A stretch of DNA of 64,000 bases from Agriotes lineatus (GCA_940337035.1 CALNHX010007470.1:1-64000), one strand, 5' to 3'. Counted from the stretch's first letter, positions 33,131-45,447 are shown. Made by a program: numbers and translations. Notes: generated from the sequence alone by a model not told the origin.

Positions 33131-34312
33131 TCAAACCGGTTCTGCTGTTTTCTGTCGTGTTTGAAAAAACCGTCCAACGCAAGCTCCTTGTGGCCAGACT
33201 TCGAGATCCATGGCTTTAGGAAGATTGGTTGCGAAAATTGTTACTTTGAATGAGGCATACAAATCAGGTTACTTGGATGCTAATTGCTGACAAGAAACTT
33301 CTGGGAACGATTTCTTAAGGAAAAGGTTAAGTGCTTCCACGTTTGTTTTAGGATCAATTCTGTATACATGGAGATTCGCAAATTTTGGTACTCCCAACAC
33401 GGACGTTGCGGTGCCTTTAACATTTTTTTGTTCCAATGATTAGTTCTTTGGGCCGTCTTCGTTTTTGTGTTACTTTTTTCCAATCACTGGATTGCTGTTG
33501 TAGTTTTGAAGCAAGTGGGTTTGTAGAATTTGAACCATTATCAAGATTGATTAATTCGTTACATTTTGGTGCGACTCTACATTGAGAAGTCCAGCAGAAA
33601 GTGTTTTGACGGAGATAAGATTTTTTGCGACCTTATTCGATTTTACGGGTTTATCCAAGTTTGGTACGTTTTTAGAACCGTTATCACACAATGCACTCGA
33701 CGCAGATGCACTAGTCGAAGTTTTATTATATGCGAGGGAATTTTCCAACCCGTTTTTGTCATTTACTATAACTGGAGTACTTAGTTTTTTGGCACATTCA
33801 CAAGAAGAATTTGCTAATTTGCTTAACACGTCAATGTGATTGTTTAATAACGCAATTTTATCACTTACTTCAAAGATTAGTGTATCTTTCTGTTGTAGTA
33901 AAAATTTACAAATGCTCACATCTACCTTTTTATTCAGATTAGGGAGTTCACTTAGTGCGTCGAAGAACGCAGCGTCTATAGAAGCATCTACAGTGGCATC
34001 ACCACAATCTTCATCACTTGCACAACATATGATTTTGCCGTCTTCACACAGCTGAATATTGTTAGAAACACGTGCACAGCTGGGATGGTATTGTTTCAAA
34101 CATTTATTGCATTTTAAACCGTTAACTAGTTTACTTTTACAACGCGAACATGAGAAAGCACTAGAGCACACGTCTGTTGCAGCAGGCGCCATACTTTCGA
34201 ATTTTTCGAAATTAAAAGTTAAAAAAATCAAGTTGGCGCCCATTGCAAGAAAACTGGCAACTTTTCTGACTTGATGAGTAGAGTTCTCTAGACTAGAGTG
34301 ACTTGATGTCAA
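33131..34312 (-). pseudogene. LINE ORF1 with PHD-like zinc finger
   Basis: The open part 34312-33551 probably starts at the internal MAPAATD rather than the first ATG. It contains SCSRCKSKLVNGLKCNKCLK followed by QYHPSC and later CC, a PHD-like Cys4-His-Cys3 pattern. After a Ser/Asn-rich linker a stop occurs at 33551. Frame changes are then needed to read VPKFANLHVYRIDPKTNVEA, DLYASFKVTI and MDLEVWPQGACVGRFF, ending at 33131. PHD-type ORF1 followed by such a C-terminal domain is known from CR1-like and related LINEs, where it binds nucleic acid. Confidence 0.75.
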
Positions 34313-35139
34313 TTTGTCCAGTACATTAGAGTGAGAGGGGATAATGATCTGTCCGTGCCCTGGTAAAGGACAGATACATCAAATTGACATCAAGACACCC
34401 TAGAGTGTTATGACCATTTTGGAAAAGGCTTCAGCTTGTATTTTTTTATTGTCCATATCAAAGCGTACTACGTATAATACTACCCTTCCTGGATCATGGT
34501 TGACTGATATTAACACTTCACTTCACATTTTAGAAAGAAAGCAATCAATGAATTGGCTTTAATATGGTAATACATATTTATAAGAAAAACTTATTAATAT
34601 ACTTAAATTTTAGAAATAAAAAACTAACACCGTACTGTATAAAAAAAGAAGACCAAGTAAGTATAATCAGATACACTTGTTCGTTCAATATATATAAAAG
34701 AAACATTTACGGGGTTTATTAATTTCAAACCAATAAAACCACATGCAAAAATTGAGAGACATTTAATATACAGATTAGCCTCCTATTGCTAGAAAAAGTC
34801 TACTAACTTTCGCTGTAACGCCCATTCTCAGTGTTAATAAAAATAATAAAATGACAAAAATAGATTTTAATGTAAGAGAAAAGATTTATATAAAACACCC
34901 TTAATTAATTTGCGGCAAGAAATCACCTTTTAGAAATATTCTCAGTTATTTTGAAACACTCTGCATAGCAAGAAAATTACGTAAAGGATTAATTATTAGT
35001 TCAGTAGAATTCCTATCAATTTATTTGTTTCTTCTTCATGAACATTCTGCTCTAGCAATGTACATTAATATCAACTGCGTCAATGGAAAACGTTTTTAAA
35101 AATGTAAACGCATAATAATCATCCAGTTTCTAGGAATGG

Positions 35140-35272
35140 TATATTACTTTACAAGGGATGTAGGTAAGATTTGCACTACCGAGGACCGTTTGATGCCTGA
35201 GTGAGCGAAGCGAACGAGGGTAGCAAGGTGCGAGGTAGAGAAAATCTTCCTACATACTGTGTAAAGTATATA
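35140..35272. mobile_element. fold-back MITE
   Basis: Imperfect inverted arms: TATATTACTTTAC followed by GATGTAGG-AAGATTT on the left, the reverse complement on the right. They enclose a centre with GAGTGAGCGAAGCGAACGAG. It lies only in tandem unit A. Confidence 0.6.
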
Positions 35273-35833
35273 ATTTTTTGCACTACCAATATTTCCTTAA
35301 GTAAAGTAAATAGTAATAGCTAGAATAAAATTATACATTTTCTAAATTATAGTAGCCTTATAGCGCTGTGACGTTTTGTTTGACAGTTATAAACACACTG
35401 TGACAAACTCTTGGAAAAAATGCCTGAATACGATTGCAAATGCTGTTATGTGAGCTTTGTAATTATATTCTGATTAAAAATGATTAATAGTACGAACGAT
35501 AATGGTTTTCTTCGTGTTAATCAAGTGGCAGACATGGCATCTTGTCAGCTGTAATATGCGGAATGGATATAATTTACTTCTCTAGGAAAGTAAGTACATT
35601 GTCATGGAAACCGTAAAAATTTTTGTAAATGTTTCCTACATCCCTAAAATCTGACAGTGTAAGGATCACTTACAAAGAAGGTAGTGAAAAAAATCAGTTA
35701 CTGCAGATGCAATTGCTATTGTTGACGAAATAAGAAAGCAGCTAGTTATTTCAATAAAGCGAACCATACAATCAACTGCAGCAATGGCGTGGTGTTGACA
35801 TGAACACATTATGCTGCATATGTAAGATAGTGA

Positions 35834-36343
35834 ATGGTTATCTACTTCTCGTACCATCTTCGAAGCTACCCCAGAAGATCTGCTGCATCTTGCCTCCCGT
35901 TGCTGCACAGACGACTGACAAAAAAGTTGAGAATGTTGCAAAAGCACTTTAAAATCCTCAACCATATACGTGTACTCAACGGGGACGTAGTGGCTAAAAT
36001 GATTGAAAATGGAGATTTGCACGTACCGGGACAGGACGATATAAATGACGAGGAGAGGTTTTGCAGAATGCTTTTAGATCAGTACCCTTCCAAATCTACC
36101 GATATATTGTTAAAAGAACAGGCTGTTAAAGATGGTCTTGCTGTGTGTATTCATAACTGTGACTGTTACGCGACATCGTATACTGTTTATTTATGTGCCA
36201 AATATGTTGAAACTCAAATAAAAAGAGACCAGTTAGGCCGCATACCTACGAATTACGGCCATGGTACAGGAAAATCGAAATTTTATAGGGAACCAGATTT
36301 GGCCAGTTACAGAGCTGTAAAAAGATTCTTAATTCGATTTTAA
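35834..36343 (+). CDS. unrecognised 169-aa ORF, faintly odorant-binding-protein-like
   Basis: An ATG-started frame in tandem unit A. The first ~35 residues are basic and unconvincing. The part from about 35960 (VLNGDVVAKMIENGDLHVPG, then EERFCRMLLDQYP and AVKDGLAVCIHNCDCYATSY ending in YLC) has the spacing feel of an insect odorant-binding protein: a short loop before a Cys, a long helix region, then three Cys near the end. It does not match well. The C-x3-C pair is incomplete, the middle is too short, and the last spacing is 9 rather than 8. Units B and C lack most of this frame. No signal peptide is seen; an exon 1 could lie upstream. It could be a decayed gene or chance. Confidence 0.3.
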   Translation: MVIYFSYHLRSYPRRSAASCLPLLHRRLTKKLRMLQKHFKILNHIRVLNGDVVAKMIENGDLHVPGQDDINDEERFCRMLLDQYPSKSTDILLKEQAVKDGLAVCIHNCDCYATSYTVYLCAKYVETQIKRDQLGRIPTNYGHGTGKSKFYREPDLASYRAVKRFLIRF

Positions 36344-36890
36344 AGAGTGACCATACTCTCTACTTGTCCAATTCGACTTTTTTTAATGATACTGATTTCC
36401 CCTTCCATAACAATAAGGCTTCAACCGATTTAAATCAAAATTTTAACGGCTTTGATGCATCTACTGAAAACGTCCTCGTCTGACATAAAGGAAGTCTGTT
36501 GTGAGAGGAAGCTATGGCAATATTTCATTCATTTAAGAAATTATAACGCTGACACTATATGGAATCCAGCATGCCCAGTTTCCAACGCCTCATATAACAC
36601 TTAATAAAGTAACTTATGTTTATTATTTACTATACAAGTAATGATGTCCCCAGTTGAAGCAGGATTACTGCCGGGATTACATTAGCCATTCAGTCAGAAC
36701 TATCTGTAGACGAATTTCCAGTGAAGTACGTTAGTTCAATGTAATTTATGATTTGTATTGTAAGTTTGATGTGCTACTCGTGTTTTGTAAAGTGTAATTT
36801 TCTGAATATATTATATAATTTTTTATTTAAATAAAGTAGTTTCCATCATTTACCAAATAATAATAGTAGTTTATTTATCTAGAACGAAAA

Positions 36891-36985
36891 GTGACATTTT
36901 AAAGGACGAGAAAGTTGTTTACGGCCGATGCGTCAGCCGAGGACGGAATTACTTGCGAGGACCTTTAAAAACACTTATCGTTCGT
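36891..36985. mobile_element. fold-back MITE
   Basis: Arms GAACGAAAAGTG...TTTTAAAGGAC and, on the complement from 36985, GAACGATAAGTG...TTTTAAAGGTC. The centre is GC-rich (GGCCGATGCGTCAGCCGAGG). The organisation resembles the fold-backs at 35140 and 51008. Confidence 0.6.
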
Positions 36986-39890
36986 GGTGAATACAACGGT
37001 TTATTTCATACTACATAATAAATTTTAAATAAAAAGTTGTAAATCATTTCAAATTTCATATCAACAACTGACGTATACTTTTAAAGTACTTGAACTAATA
37101 TTTTAATGGTCCATTTTTTGTACCATAAATCAGTTTCAAAGTACTTGAACTTTAATATTTTACTTTAAAGTACTAAGACTTTAATGTTCCATTTTTTATA
37201 CCATAAATAGTGCGAAAAATGTAATTTTTGACATCAGTATGAAATAAATGAGTTTTACGATACCTAATAATTTTTACTGTTGTCGATGGTTTAATAATAA
37301 AACATGTCCAAACGTATATCAACGTTTGAAGGCAACTGATTGGACAGATAACCCAAAATTTAAACATTTACAAAATTTAATCAAATTGGAGCCAATTGCG
37401 ACAAAACTCGACGTAGGATTGTTTCTACCTTGATGGGTACAGTGCCCTGAGCATTTCAGAAAAGACTTCAACTCGTTTTTTTTTATAGCCTAGGTTGAAA
37501 CATACTATGAACTACCCGTTCAGGATAATGGTTGGCTGAGGTTGACGCTCAGATTAAGGGGATACATCATATCACATTTTGGATAGTAAGCAATCCACTA
37601 ATTGGTTTTAATGTGATACTATTAATATGAAAATTTGTTAATAATGAAATTTTAGAAATAAAAGTCTGATACTGTAAGGTATAAGAATAAAAGACTGAGT
37701 AAGTAAGTATAACATTATAGTAAGTAATTGGGATTTGGTCTTTTGGGCAGCAATTCAAAAGAAAGCTCTATTAATCTCAGTCAATATTTCGGAAAGCTTT
37801 ATTCCCTTATCAATGCAACTACCATAAAGTTTGCAGTTGTAAAGAATTGCCGCAAAAAACAATTATGCTTTTCGTTACTAAAAAGTGTGAGAAGTACCTC
37901 ATAATTGGCAATGAAGAACATAAACGGGCATATCGCGTTTGGTACATCAGGTTAAATATATACCTGTTTATGTTCTGTATTACCAACTATAAAGTACTAA
38001 CCTGACTTTTTCGCCAGTAACAGCGCAATTGTTTTTTACTGTAATCCTCTACAACAAGAACGTAGAGAATGAAAGGCTGTGGATAGAAGTTTGCAAGTAC
38101 CGGAACAGGAAGATACAAATAAGGACGAAGAGGAGACACCCCAATGTGCCAAACGTCCTCCTCTGGTATAGATCGAGACTGTTGTGAGAGAAACCTATGA
38201 CAATGTTTTTTTATTAACGAAATTATAGTGCTGAAAGTACATGGGAGTCCAACCTGTATGCAGTGAATTTCTTTTGTACCTAAGTTCAATGTAATTTATG
38301 ATATGTATTGTAAGATTGATGTGCTACTTGTGTTTTGTAAAGTGTAACTTTCTAAATGTATTGTTTAAAATTATGTTTAGTAAAATTATTTCCTTTCGGA
38401 GATTCATTTACTAAATAATAAATGAATTTTACGATACCGAATAGTTTTTACTGTTGTGCAGCGTTGAATAATAAAACACGTACAAACGTATATCAACGTT
38501 CGAACGCAACTGATTGGACAGATAACTCAAAATTGAATCAAATTGGAGCCGATTGCGACAACACTAGACGCAGGATTTTTTTTACCTTGATGAGTTAAGT
38601 GGCCTGACCATTTTGGAAAAGGCTTCAACTCGTTTTTTTATAGTCTAGGTTAAAACGTACTATAAACTACCCATTAAGGATAATGGTTGTCTGAGGTTGA
38701 CGCTCAGATTAAGGGGATACATCACATCACATTTTGGAAAGTAAGCAATCCACTAATTGGTTTTAAGGTGATACTATTAATATGAAAACTTGTTAATAAT
38801 TAAATTTTGGAAATAAAAACCTAGTACCGTAAGGTATAAGAATAAAAGACTGAGTAAGTAAGTATAACATTATAGTAATTGGGATTTGGTCTTTAAGGCA
38901 GCAATTCAATAGAAAGCTCTATTCATCCCAGTCAATATTTCGGAAAGCTTTATTCCCTTATCAATGTAACTACTATAAAGTTTGCAGTTGTAAGAATTAC
39001 CGCAAAAAACAATTATGCTTTTCGTTACCAAAAAGTGTGGTTAGTACCTCATAATTGGCAATGAAGAGCATAAACGGGCATATCGCGTTTGGTACATCAG
39101 GTTAAATATATACCTGTTTATGTTCTGTATTACCAACTATAAAGTACTAATCTCACTTTTTCGCAAGTAACAGCACAAATGTTTTTTTCTGTATTCCTCT
39201 ACAACAAGAACGTAGAGAATGAAAAGCTGTGGATAGAAGTTTGCAAGTACCGGAACAGGAAGATACAAATAAGGACGAAGAAGGGACACCCCAATGTGCC
39301 AAACGTCCTCTTCTGGTATAGAGCGAGATTGTTATGAGAGAAACCTATGATGATGTTTTTTTATTAACGAAATTATAGTGCTGAAAGTACGTGTAATCCA
39401 GCATGTCCAGTTTCCTACGCCTCATGTAATAGTGAGAGAAAGTAAGTTGTGTTTATCATTTACTATACAAGTAGTGATGTCCCCAGCTGAAACAAGATTA
39501 CGACCGGAACAACATTAGCCATTCGGTCAGAACTACCTGTAGACGAATATGGTGTGAATATGTTTTGCACGTAAGTTCAATGTAATTTAGGATTTGTGTT
39601 GTAAATTTGATATGCTACTCGTGTTTTATATAGTATCACTTTCTAAATTTCTGGTATAAAATTATGTTTAAATAAAATTGTTTTCTTTCGGAGATTAATG
39701 TACCAAACAACATTTTTACGATACTAAATGGTTTGTACTTTTGTACATTGTACAAGGTTGAAAAACAAACCATTTACAAACGTATATCAACGTCGACGAC
39801 AACTGATTGGATAAATAACGCAAAATTTTAAAACATTCAAAATTGAATAAAGTTGGAGCTCATTGCGACAAAATTCCACGCAGGATTCTT

Positions 39891-41298
39891 TAATTGGAAT
39901 TAATTGTTCGTCCATTTGATAAATGAGCTCTTTACTAAAGCGTGTTCATATTAATGTAAGATCTTTATCAGGTAATTTTCTCAATTTTAGCGTTATGGCT
40001 GTACTGCACGATATCGATATTGACGCTTAAACCTCTTCGTTCTTATTATTTCTACCAAATAAAAAATTATAAACTTAGAAGGTGAGAAGTTAGTATGATG
40101 TATATGTTAGACGCCTAAATTCTCCTAATTGCCGAACTAATTTGCTCAATTGCAGCATTGGCCAACTATTAGTATATGGATTTTTTTAATACACTTGAGG
40201 TCACCCTGTCTACAGTTATACCAGTTCATAATGAAGTGTTCTATTTTGATGGTATTACCATTCGTCTATTAGATATTAACGTAACGCTACCATCACCTTT
40301 TGTAATTTAGTTGACCACTTAGGTTTATATTAGATTATTGACAAGCCTATTAGAATCAGAGCATCTACAGCCACACTTGTTGGTGATATATGTAGCAACA
40401 AATAATTAATCGATATCTTTGTCGTTAATCACGGAATCTAAATTGCAATTCATAATTTGCAATATACCTTTAACTTTCTATAGTGTAAAGTTGCCGATTA
40501 CTGTAACCTGTAGCAATTCTCGTAATTTTGAAATAATCGATATAACTTTGAGTATGTACTTATAGTATTATAAGTGATGATCTGGTAAATGATATTCCAA
40601 AATTAGTTTCCTTTAGTGATAGCTTAATTAATTATAATAATAATAGCAGCCCATCTATTAATTCATTTATAGCAGTGAAATAATCTCTTCGATCAATTCA
40701 TAATCGGTCGGTGGGGATAGTTTCAGTATGCATACTATAGAAGCATGTGTATGTGTATGAAACTCCGTTTTTGCAACCAGTAGGCCATGGTATATGACTT
40801 GGCAGGTTGTATATTATAAGGTATTAATTAGTAATTTGTTGTACAACCTAATATACCCTCTAAACTACTACTGACAGTGCGAAAAGAAGCAAAACATCAA
40901 ATGAAATTCCCAATGTGGTAGGAATTTTCTATTTATGCTAGCTGCTTGTTTTCAATCAATAAATTCTATAACACGTGATCTTTTTTCAAACTAACATTAA
41001 AATTCCGAAAATAATTGAAATGTATATTTAAAAAACCTAAAAATAGCCCGGGAATAGAGTTGGAAGAAATTTTACAAATTTCGCAAATCTTTGACGTACG
41101 TAATCATTTCATCAAATTTTGACATAGAAGTGATGACATCATAAATTAGATATAAGAGAGAACATTGTTCGCTTTTATTAGTGTAAATAAACATTTTTTT
41201 GAGTAAACCATCTGACAAAACAAGCATATGCCAAAATTGTGTTTCGTGAAGATCTGACACGGTTGATTTGACAATAATAATTCGCAATAAACATACTA
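39891..41298. other. no gene seen
   Basis: AT-rich DNA with short frames only. Its last 13 bases (41286-41298, AATAAACATACTA) are the left target duplication of the SINE that follows. Confidence 0.5.
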
Positions 41299-41580
41299 CT
41301 GGCTACCTCGGTGGTTGAGTGGTCTTGTTGTCTGCGTAGCAACCACGTGGACATGGGTTCAAATCTGGCCGTAGCCGAGAATTTTCTCGGAGCGGCAGTG
41401 GATTTGAATCCATTAGTTAAGTTAGATGTAAGTTGTTGTGTGTGTGGTATGTTTGCATGCGGGGGAAGCGTAATGTAAGTCGCGTGGGGCGCATTACCTC
41501 GTTGCACTTCCCGCGAGGTATGAATGGTCCTAGACACCGAAAGGTAAAAGAGGCTATAGATTATGAATGATGAATGAATG
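41299..41580 (+). mobile_element. tRNA-derived SINE with 13-bp target duplication
   Basis: AATAAACATACTA occurs directly before (41286-41298) and after (41581-41593) the element. The head has pol III promoter boxes: A box TGGTTGAGTGG (41312-41322) and B box GGTTCAAATCT (41356-41366). A hairpin GCCGAGA-ATTT-TCTCGG comes next, then a body with GTGTGTGTGG and a GC-rich CGCGTGGGGCGCATTACC segment, and a TGAATGATGAATGAATG tail. Exact target duplication and an intact promoter indicate a fairly recent LINE-driven insertion. The partner LINE is not identifiable here. A diverged copy lies at 61-181. Confidence 0.88.
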
Positions 41581-41819
41581 AATAAACATACTAGTGACTA
41601 ACGAAAAAGAACACTTACATCATAATGGTTAACATGAGTAACAAATACAATTTTTTTTTTCGAAATTTCTGTTTTTAAGGTGTCTATCGAAAAAACGTTC
41701 AAAGTGAGCAGGACCGCATTCATACATTTTTACTTCTCTCGTCTAAAAGACGAAGAAAGTATTGTCATCGCAAAAAAATCACCTTTAGAAATTTTTTATT
41801 TTGTACTCAGCCAACAACC

Positions 41820-42044
41820 GTTAGGCCAATTATAGGCGTCGCTGTACATTTATGGTACTTCCGACCCCACTAACGACTGTCATGATGTTATTATGACATC
41901 CGGGACCAACTATTTACGTGGCAGCCGTACCACGAGGCGCCGAGAAAAGCAGCCATAGAACTCCCATCCAAGTTCTGACCAGAAAGAGTGTAGCTTCACT
42001 CTACTGATCGTACGTGGACGCTTGTTCAAGCTACACCACCCGGG
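41820..42044 (-). mobile_element. 5S rRNA-derived (SINE3-like) element
   Basis: On the minus strand, GGTCAGAACTTGGATGGG (41980-41963) differs by one base from the C-box region of 5S rRNA (GGTCAGTACTTGGATGGG). About 20 bases upstream, CGATCAGTAGAGTGAAGCTA matches the 5S CGATCACCGAAGTTAAGCAA region that holds the A box. The downstream body includes GGCGCCTCGTGGTACGGC and GTTGGTCCCGGATGTCAT. The 5S 5' end is only roughly recognisable, and the 3' end is placed by eye. It may extend to about 41700, where a TCGTCTTTTAGACGA hairpin lies. Confidence 0.5.
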
Positions 42045-42050
42045 AACCAT

Positions 42051-45000
42051 CTACCTTTTCAAAGTCAAATTCATTAGCTGACGGCTTGGTAAATATCGTT
42101 GGTTGGTTGCAAGATTTATTATTATACTATATAAGGATAGCATATATTACAGGTATTCATTTATTTACTTATTGTGATATTTTTTAGCATGCACCAACAT
42201 TGAAGCATTTCATTCATATATGGTGTAATTTATATTGTTTTGTCCATAATTTGTAACTGAGAACATTCAGAATTTGTATTTGGAGTAATAAAAACGTTGT
42301 TGAAGCCAGGTAAAAATCCCACGTTTCCTCCACGAATTTAGACCGCTTGTCCTGTAGAGCGCATTTCAAATCTTGTGCCTGTTTGTAATCGCTTTCTCGT
42401 GCGCCAATATAGTCTGTTTCGACCCTACAGCGGTCAGTTGCTTTGGGCAAAAGTAGAATGTATCGGTTATTTGATGGAAGAGTGAGAGCGAATGTATTTG
42501 CCTCACACCCCCGCCGTTTAGCCAGACAGCTGAACACATGTTCGTGCAGCTGTACATGTTACGGTAGCGTTTTTCTTCTTTTCTTGTGGAAGTTGACCAT
42601 ACGTAACCAAGCGGAGTGGTTCTGTGCAAGCGGCCTCCGCGGTTACGGTCGTTGGAGCCCGCTGTAGAAGATTCGAATTCTAACTATCGAGTAGTGCAGT
42701 GGTGCACCAAGTGTCGAAGAGGCATTGATAACCTGTCGGAGAAGGTGACCGTGCGTTTGGATACCCGTATAAAGGCTATAATTCGGTTTGTTGTTGTATC
42801 GTATCGTTGCATAAGTTATGCATTAACCGTTGTTATGGATTATAAAAGAAACCGGCTCGAAGATATCTAAGTTTTGCTGCAGGTCACACGTTGGCAATAC
42901 GTTCTCCCGCCGTGCTTGCTTATGCAAGTTTCTGTATGCTATCGTCATCGTGTTGTGAGTACCCTTTCCCTGTGGCACCTTTCTGGAGGCAAATTTCCCG
43001 CATTTTGCCATTCCTGGCTGCCGATGTTGTTCTCTTTGATCACTTGTCGCAGCATTCCGGAATGACGGCTTTCCCACTGGACATCAACACTAAGTTTGTC
43101 GCTTAACCACCAGGTACTGTCCAAATAGTTGAGATGTAGTGCATCTTAGAACCTAGAGTGTAGCGTTCCCTTTCACAGTGCGCGGACTGACGCCAAACCC
43201 GTAATCAAACGCAGTAATTTTATATAGAGTGCGCCTTTAGCGCTGATTGGCCGCGTCTATTATATTCTAATACGTTAATTGTTTATCCAGTTTGCCTGCT
43301 TTTTTTTAAATTAAGAAATTGATATTTGAGGTGTACCTGCACTCTCAGTTTTTTATTTGAACCAATATACGGATATTCAGTTACCTTTGTTTCTTTATAA
43401 CTTGTGCATGCGTTTTGTATCGAATTTATGTGGTTTTCTCTAGCTGTAACGATCAATGTAAGGTGAAGCGACGGGAGCTGTTTAACCGCTGAATGGAAGT
43501 CCCCGAGCAGCTGGAGACGCCGCCCAGGAGTACTGACGCGATTGTAAACCCTGGACTTCGGGCTTTAATACTATCCCCATCTCAATTCAAACCCTTGGCG
43601 CCCTAATACCCCTTTCTTGTTTACTTGTTTCGAGTATGAGCACCCCTATTGCAATGGCAATTAGCCCTAATTAACAGCCTGGGCGGAACCACGCCCATTT
43701 CCCTGAGTCTAGTCGGACAACTGTTTTGTTACACAACCATTGAGGCGTAATTAGGGTGAATTCTTCTAGCCAGCATTTTTGTCCCGTAGTGTAGCGAGTG
43801 CCATTGTCGTAAAAGTCGATTTTGGTTGTAACAAATTGGCTTTTATCGTATACCCGTGTTAGCGCGTAACAACCGATTTTCATATGTACCCCGGATCTGT
43901 GAACTTGTTCGATAATTTATTCTATTAACAAACTAAGAATCTTCAGTGATGCCTCGCCCTGTTTACCATGTTTGCTAGTAATATCAATTAAATCGTAACA
44001 GGAGAAATGCCTAAATCAGGAAAAAAGTAACTGCAAACCTTCAAAAACTGTAAAGTAAGCAGTCAATGAAAATTAGCAGAAAATTCAAAAGTCCCTTCCA
44101 ATTAATTTAGCTGTAAGCCTGCATTTATTTGACTCACAGAGACAAGCAGAATCAGCATTGAAAAGGTGATATTTTTTCAGATATCGTTTGATTAGTCTCG
44201 CTCCATTTTAAAGGTTTAGGAGGGAAACTGCAATGACTTTAATCCTTGGTCGAGCAGAAATTCATTCAATTACCACGTTATGGCCACATACGCAAATTAC
44301 AATATGCTTTGAAGTATACTGCATAGAAGAAACTTAAAATTTATTAAACGTCAAGTTGGATAAAGTATGAAGCACACGCCTTTGGTGTGTTGCAACCTAA
44401 AGCAAACGAGTATTAATGTCCTTTTACATGCAAGGGATATTGAAAGTTGAGTACACGATATAAGGATAGCAATATGCACTCTAATGACAATTTACAATTT
44501 CTCTACTGTTTATTGTAACCGGAAATGTGCAGAAGGTAGGTAAGCAGAGCTTTGCCTCGGGTGTAACCTGCACGACTGGAATAGGTTTCCTAATACAACT
44601 ACTTGCATAAGACTAATTTAATATAAATAGTCAATGGTTTAAACGATGTTGCAAAGCAAACGTTGTATATAACTCGATTCGTATTTATTTTCTTTTACTA
44701 GGCATGCATTTAGTCTTTAAGGGAACGCGGAAAGAAAATCAGGTAGGATCTTATAGTTCATAAACTAAGAAACTAGAAAGCTATGTTATGAAAAATCGCA
44801 AACTAAATTGATACAAAACTCGTAGCAACTTTATTTGTCAAAATAATAATATAAAAAAGAGAAATCATGAAACCTTTTTGTTGTAGAGTAAATGTAAAAC
44901 CAGGTCACTCTGAAGAGAATATTGTGAACTATGTCGTTGTTAAAATTTAAATCCCAATCGGTAAAAACATCAAGCCATCTAAGGATATAGTTAATGTGAC

Positions 45001-45447
45001 GACCCAATTTCTAATCTCCAATACCATGCAAAAGTTTCACATTAATTAAAATCGGCGGCCTTTTAACTTTGCCGCATTATACCTCCAATAAAACTTAATC
45101 AAAACAAGATTATTACATTAAGGTTTCAGAGTTCTTGTTAAATCGTGAATGGTTAAATCGACGTCTACGCAGCTGTTGCATGAATTCGCTCTATAAGTGT
45201 AAATATCTTACATGGTAAAAGGGATATCCTTTCTGTAGATCTTTCAAATATCAGGTTGAAAAACAGTTTCTTTGATAAAATGTCAGAGTTCAAAAATAAT
45301 TATATAATGGGGGTTTGGAAAGCAATATAACCACGTTTATGTATGCATAAAAATAGATTAATCAAACGCTTTCTAATCAGTTGTTTTATATTTTGGACTA
45401 GAAATAAATAAATAAAATTCTTTTATCGATAAAAGCGGTCACATAAC
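42051..45447. other. moderately GC-rich region, no identified gene
   Basis: 42200-43900 is clearly richer in GC and CpG than its surroundings and has many short frames on both strands. None shows a domain. The longest plausible on the minus strand is 84 codons (43077-42823), downstream of a promoter-like site at 43217-43250. AGATTCGAATTCT near 42669 resembles a B box, but no cloverleaf fits. From 43920 onward it is AT-rich and featureless. Confidence 0.4.
43217..43250 (-). promoter_or_regulatory. CCAAT and TATA-box-like pair
   Basis: On the minus strand, CCAAT (complement of 43246-43250, in GGCCAATCAG) is followed by TATATAAAA (complement of 43217-43225). A start site near 43190 would precede an 84-aa unrecognised frame at 43077-42823, although an earlier out-of-frame ATG intervenes. 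The spacing of the two boxes is shorter than usual. It is a motif match only. Confidence 0.3.

Larger units (their letters stand above)
30141..34404 (-). mobile_element. CR1/Jockey-group LINE, nearly full length, inactive
   Basis: About 4.26 kb on the minus strand with the order 5' leader, ORF1 with a Cys/His finger, ORF2 with endonuclease and RT, short 3' UTR. The leader contains an inverted repeat (CTTGATGTCAATTTG at about 34303-34317 and its complement at about 34381-34395). It interrupts the first of the tandem units at 34405-39890. The 3' boundary is drawn where the tetranucleotide-headed repeat starts. Both ORFs are broken by stops and frameshifts. No target duplication was found. Confidence 0.75.
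34405..39890 (+). repeat. three diverged tandem units (A, B, C)
   Basis: The units are A about 34405-37427, B 37428-38584 and C 38585-39890. Marker CCTTGATG recurs at 37428 and 38585, a spacing of 1,157. Shared blocks include TTCAACTCGTTTTTTTTATA, GCTCAGATTAAGGGGATACA, GTTCAATGTAATTTATGAT and AACGTATATCAACGTT. Unit A is longer: it contains an ORF (35834-36343) and two fold-back elements that B and C lack. B and C are most alike. The LINE at 30141-34404 sits at the start of A. This looks like a local duplication of a once-genic segment that has decayed. Confidence 0.8.

Noticed and set aside
34720..35130. Further coding in tandem unit A left of the ORF
   Set aside because: No frame longer than chance and no splice-compatible exon with recognisable residues.
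42605..42700. tRNA-like string with GATTCGAATTC
   Set aside because: A- and B-box spacing and stems do not fit a tRNA; no second copy in the window.
42443..43106. Several overlapping 60-85 codon frames on both strands
   Set aside because: Explained by higher GC content with fewer stops; no conserved motif in any of them except that a promoter-like site was noted separately.
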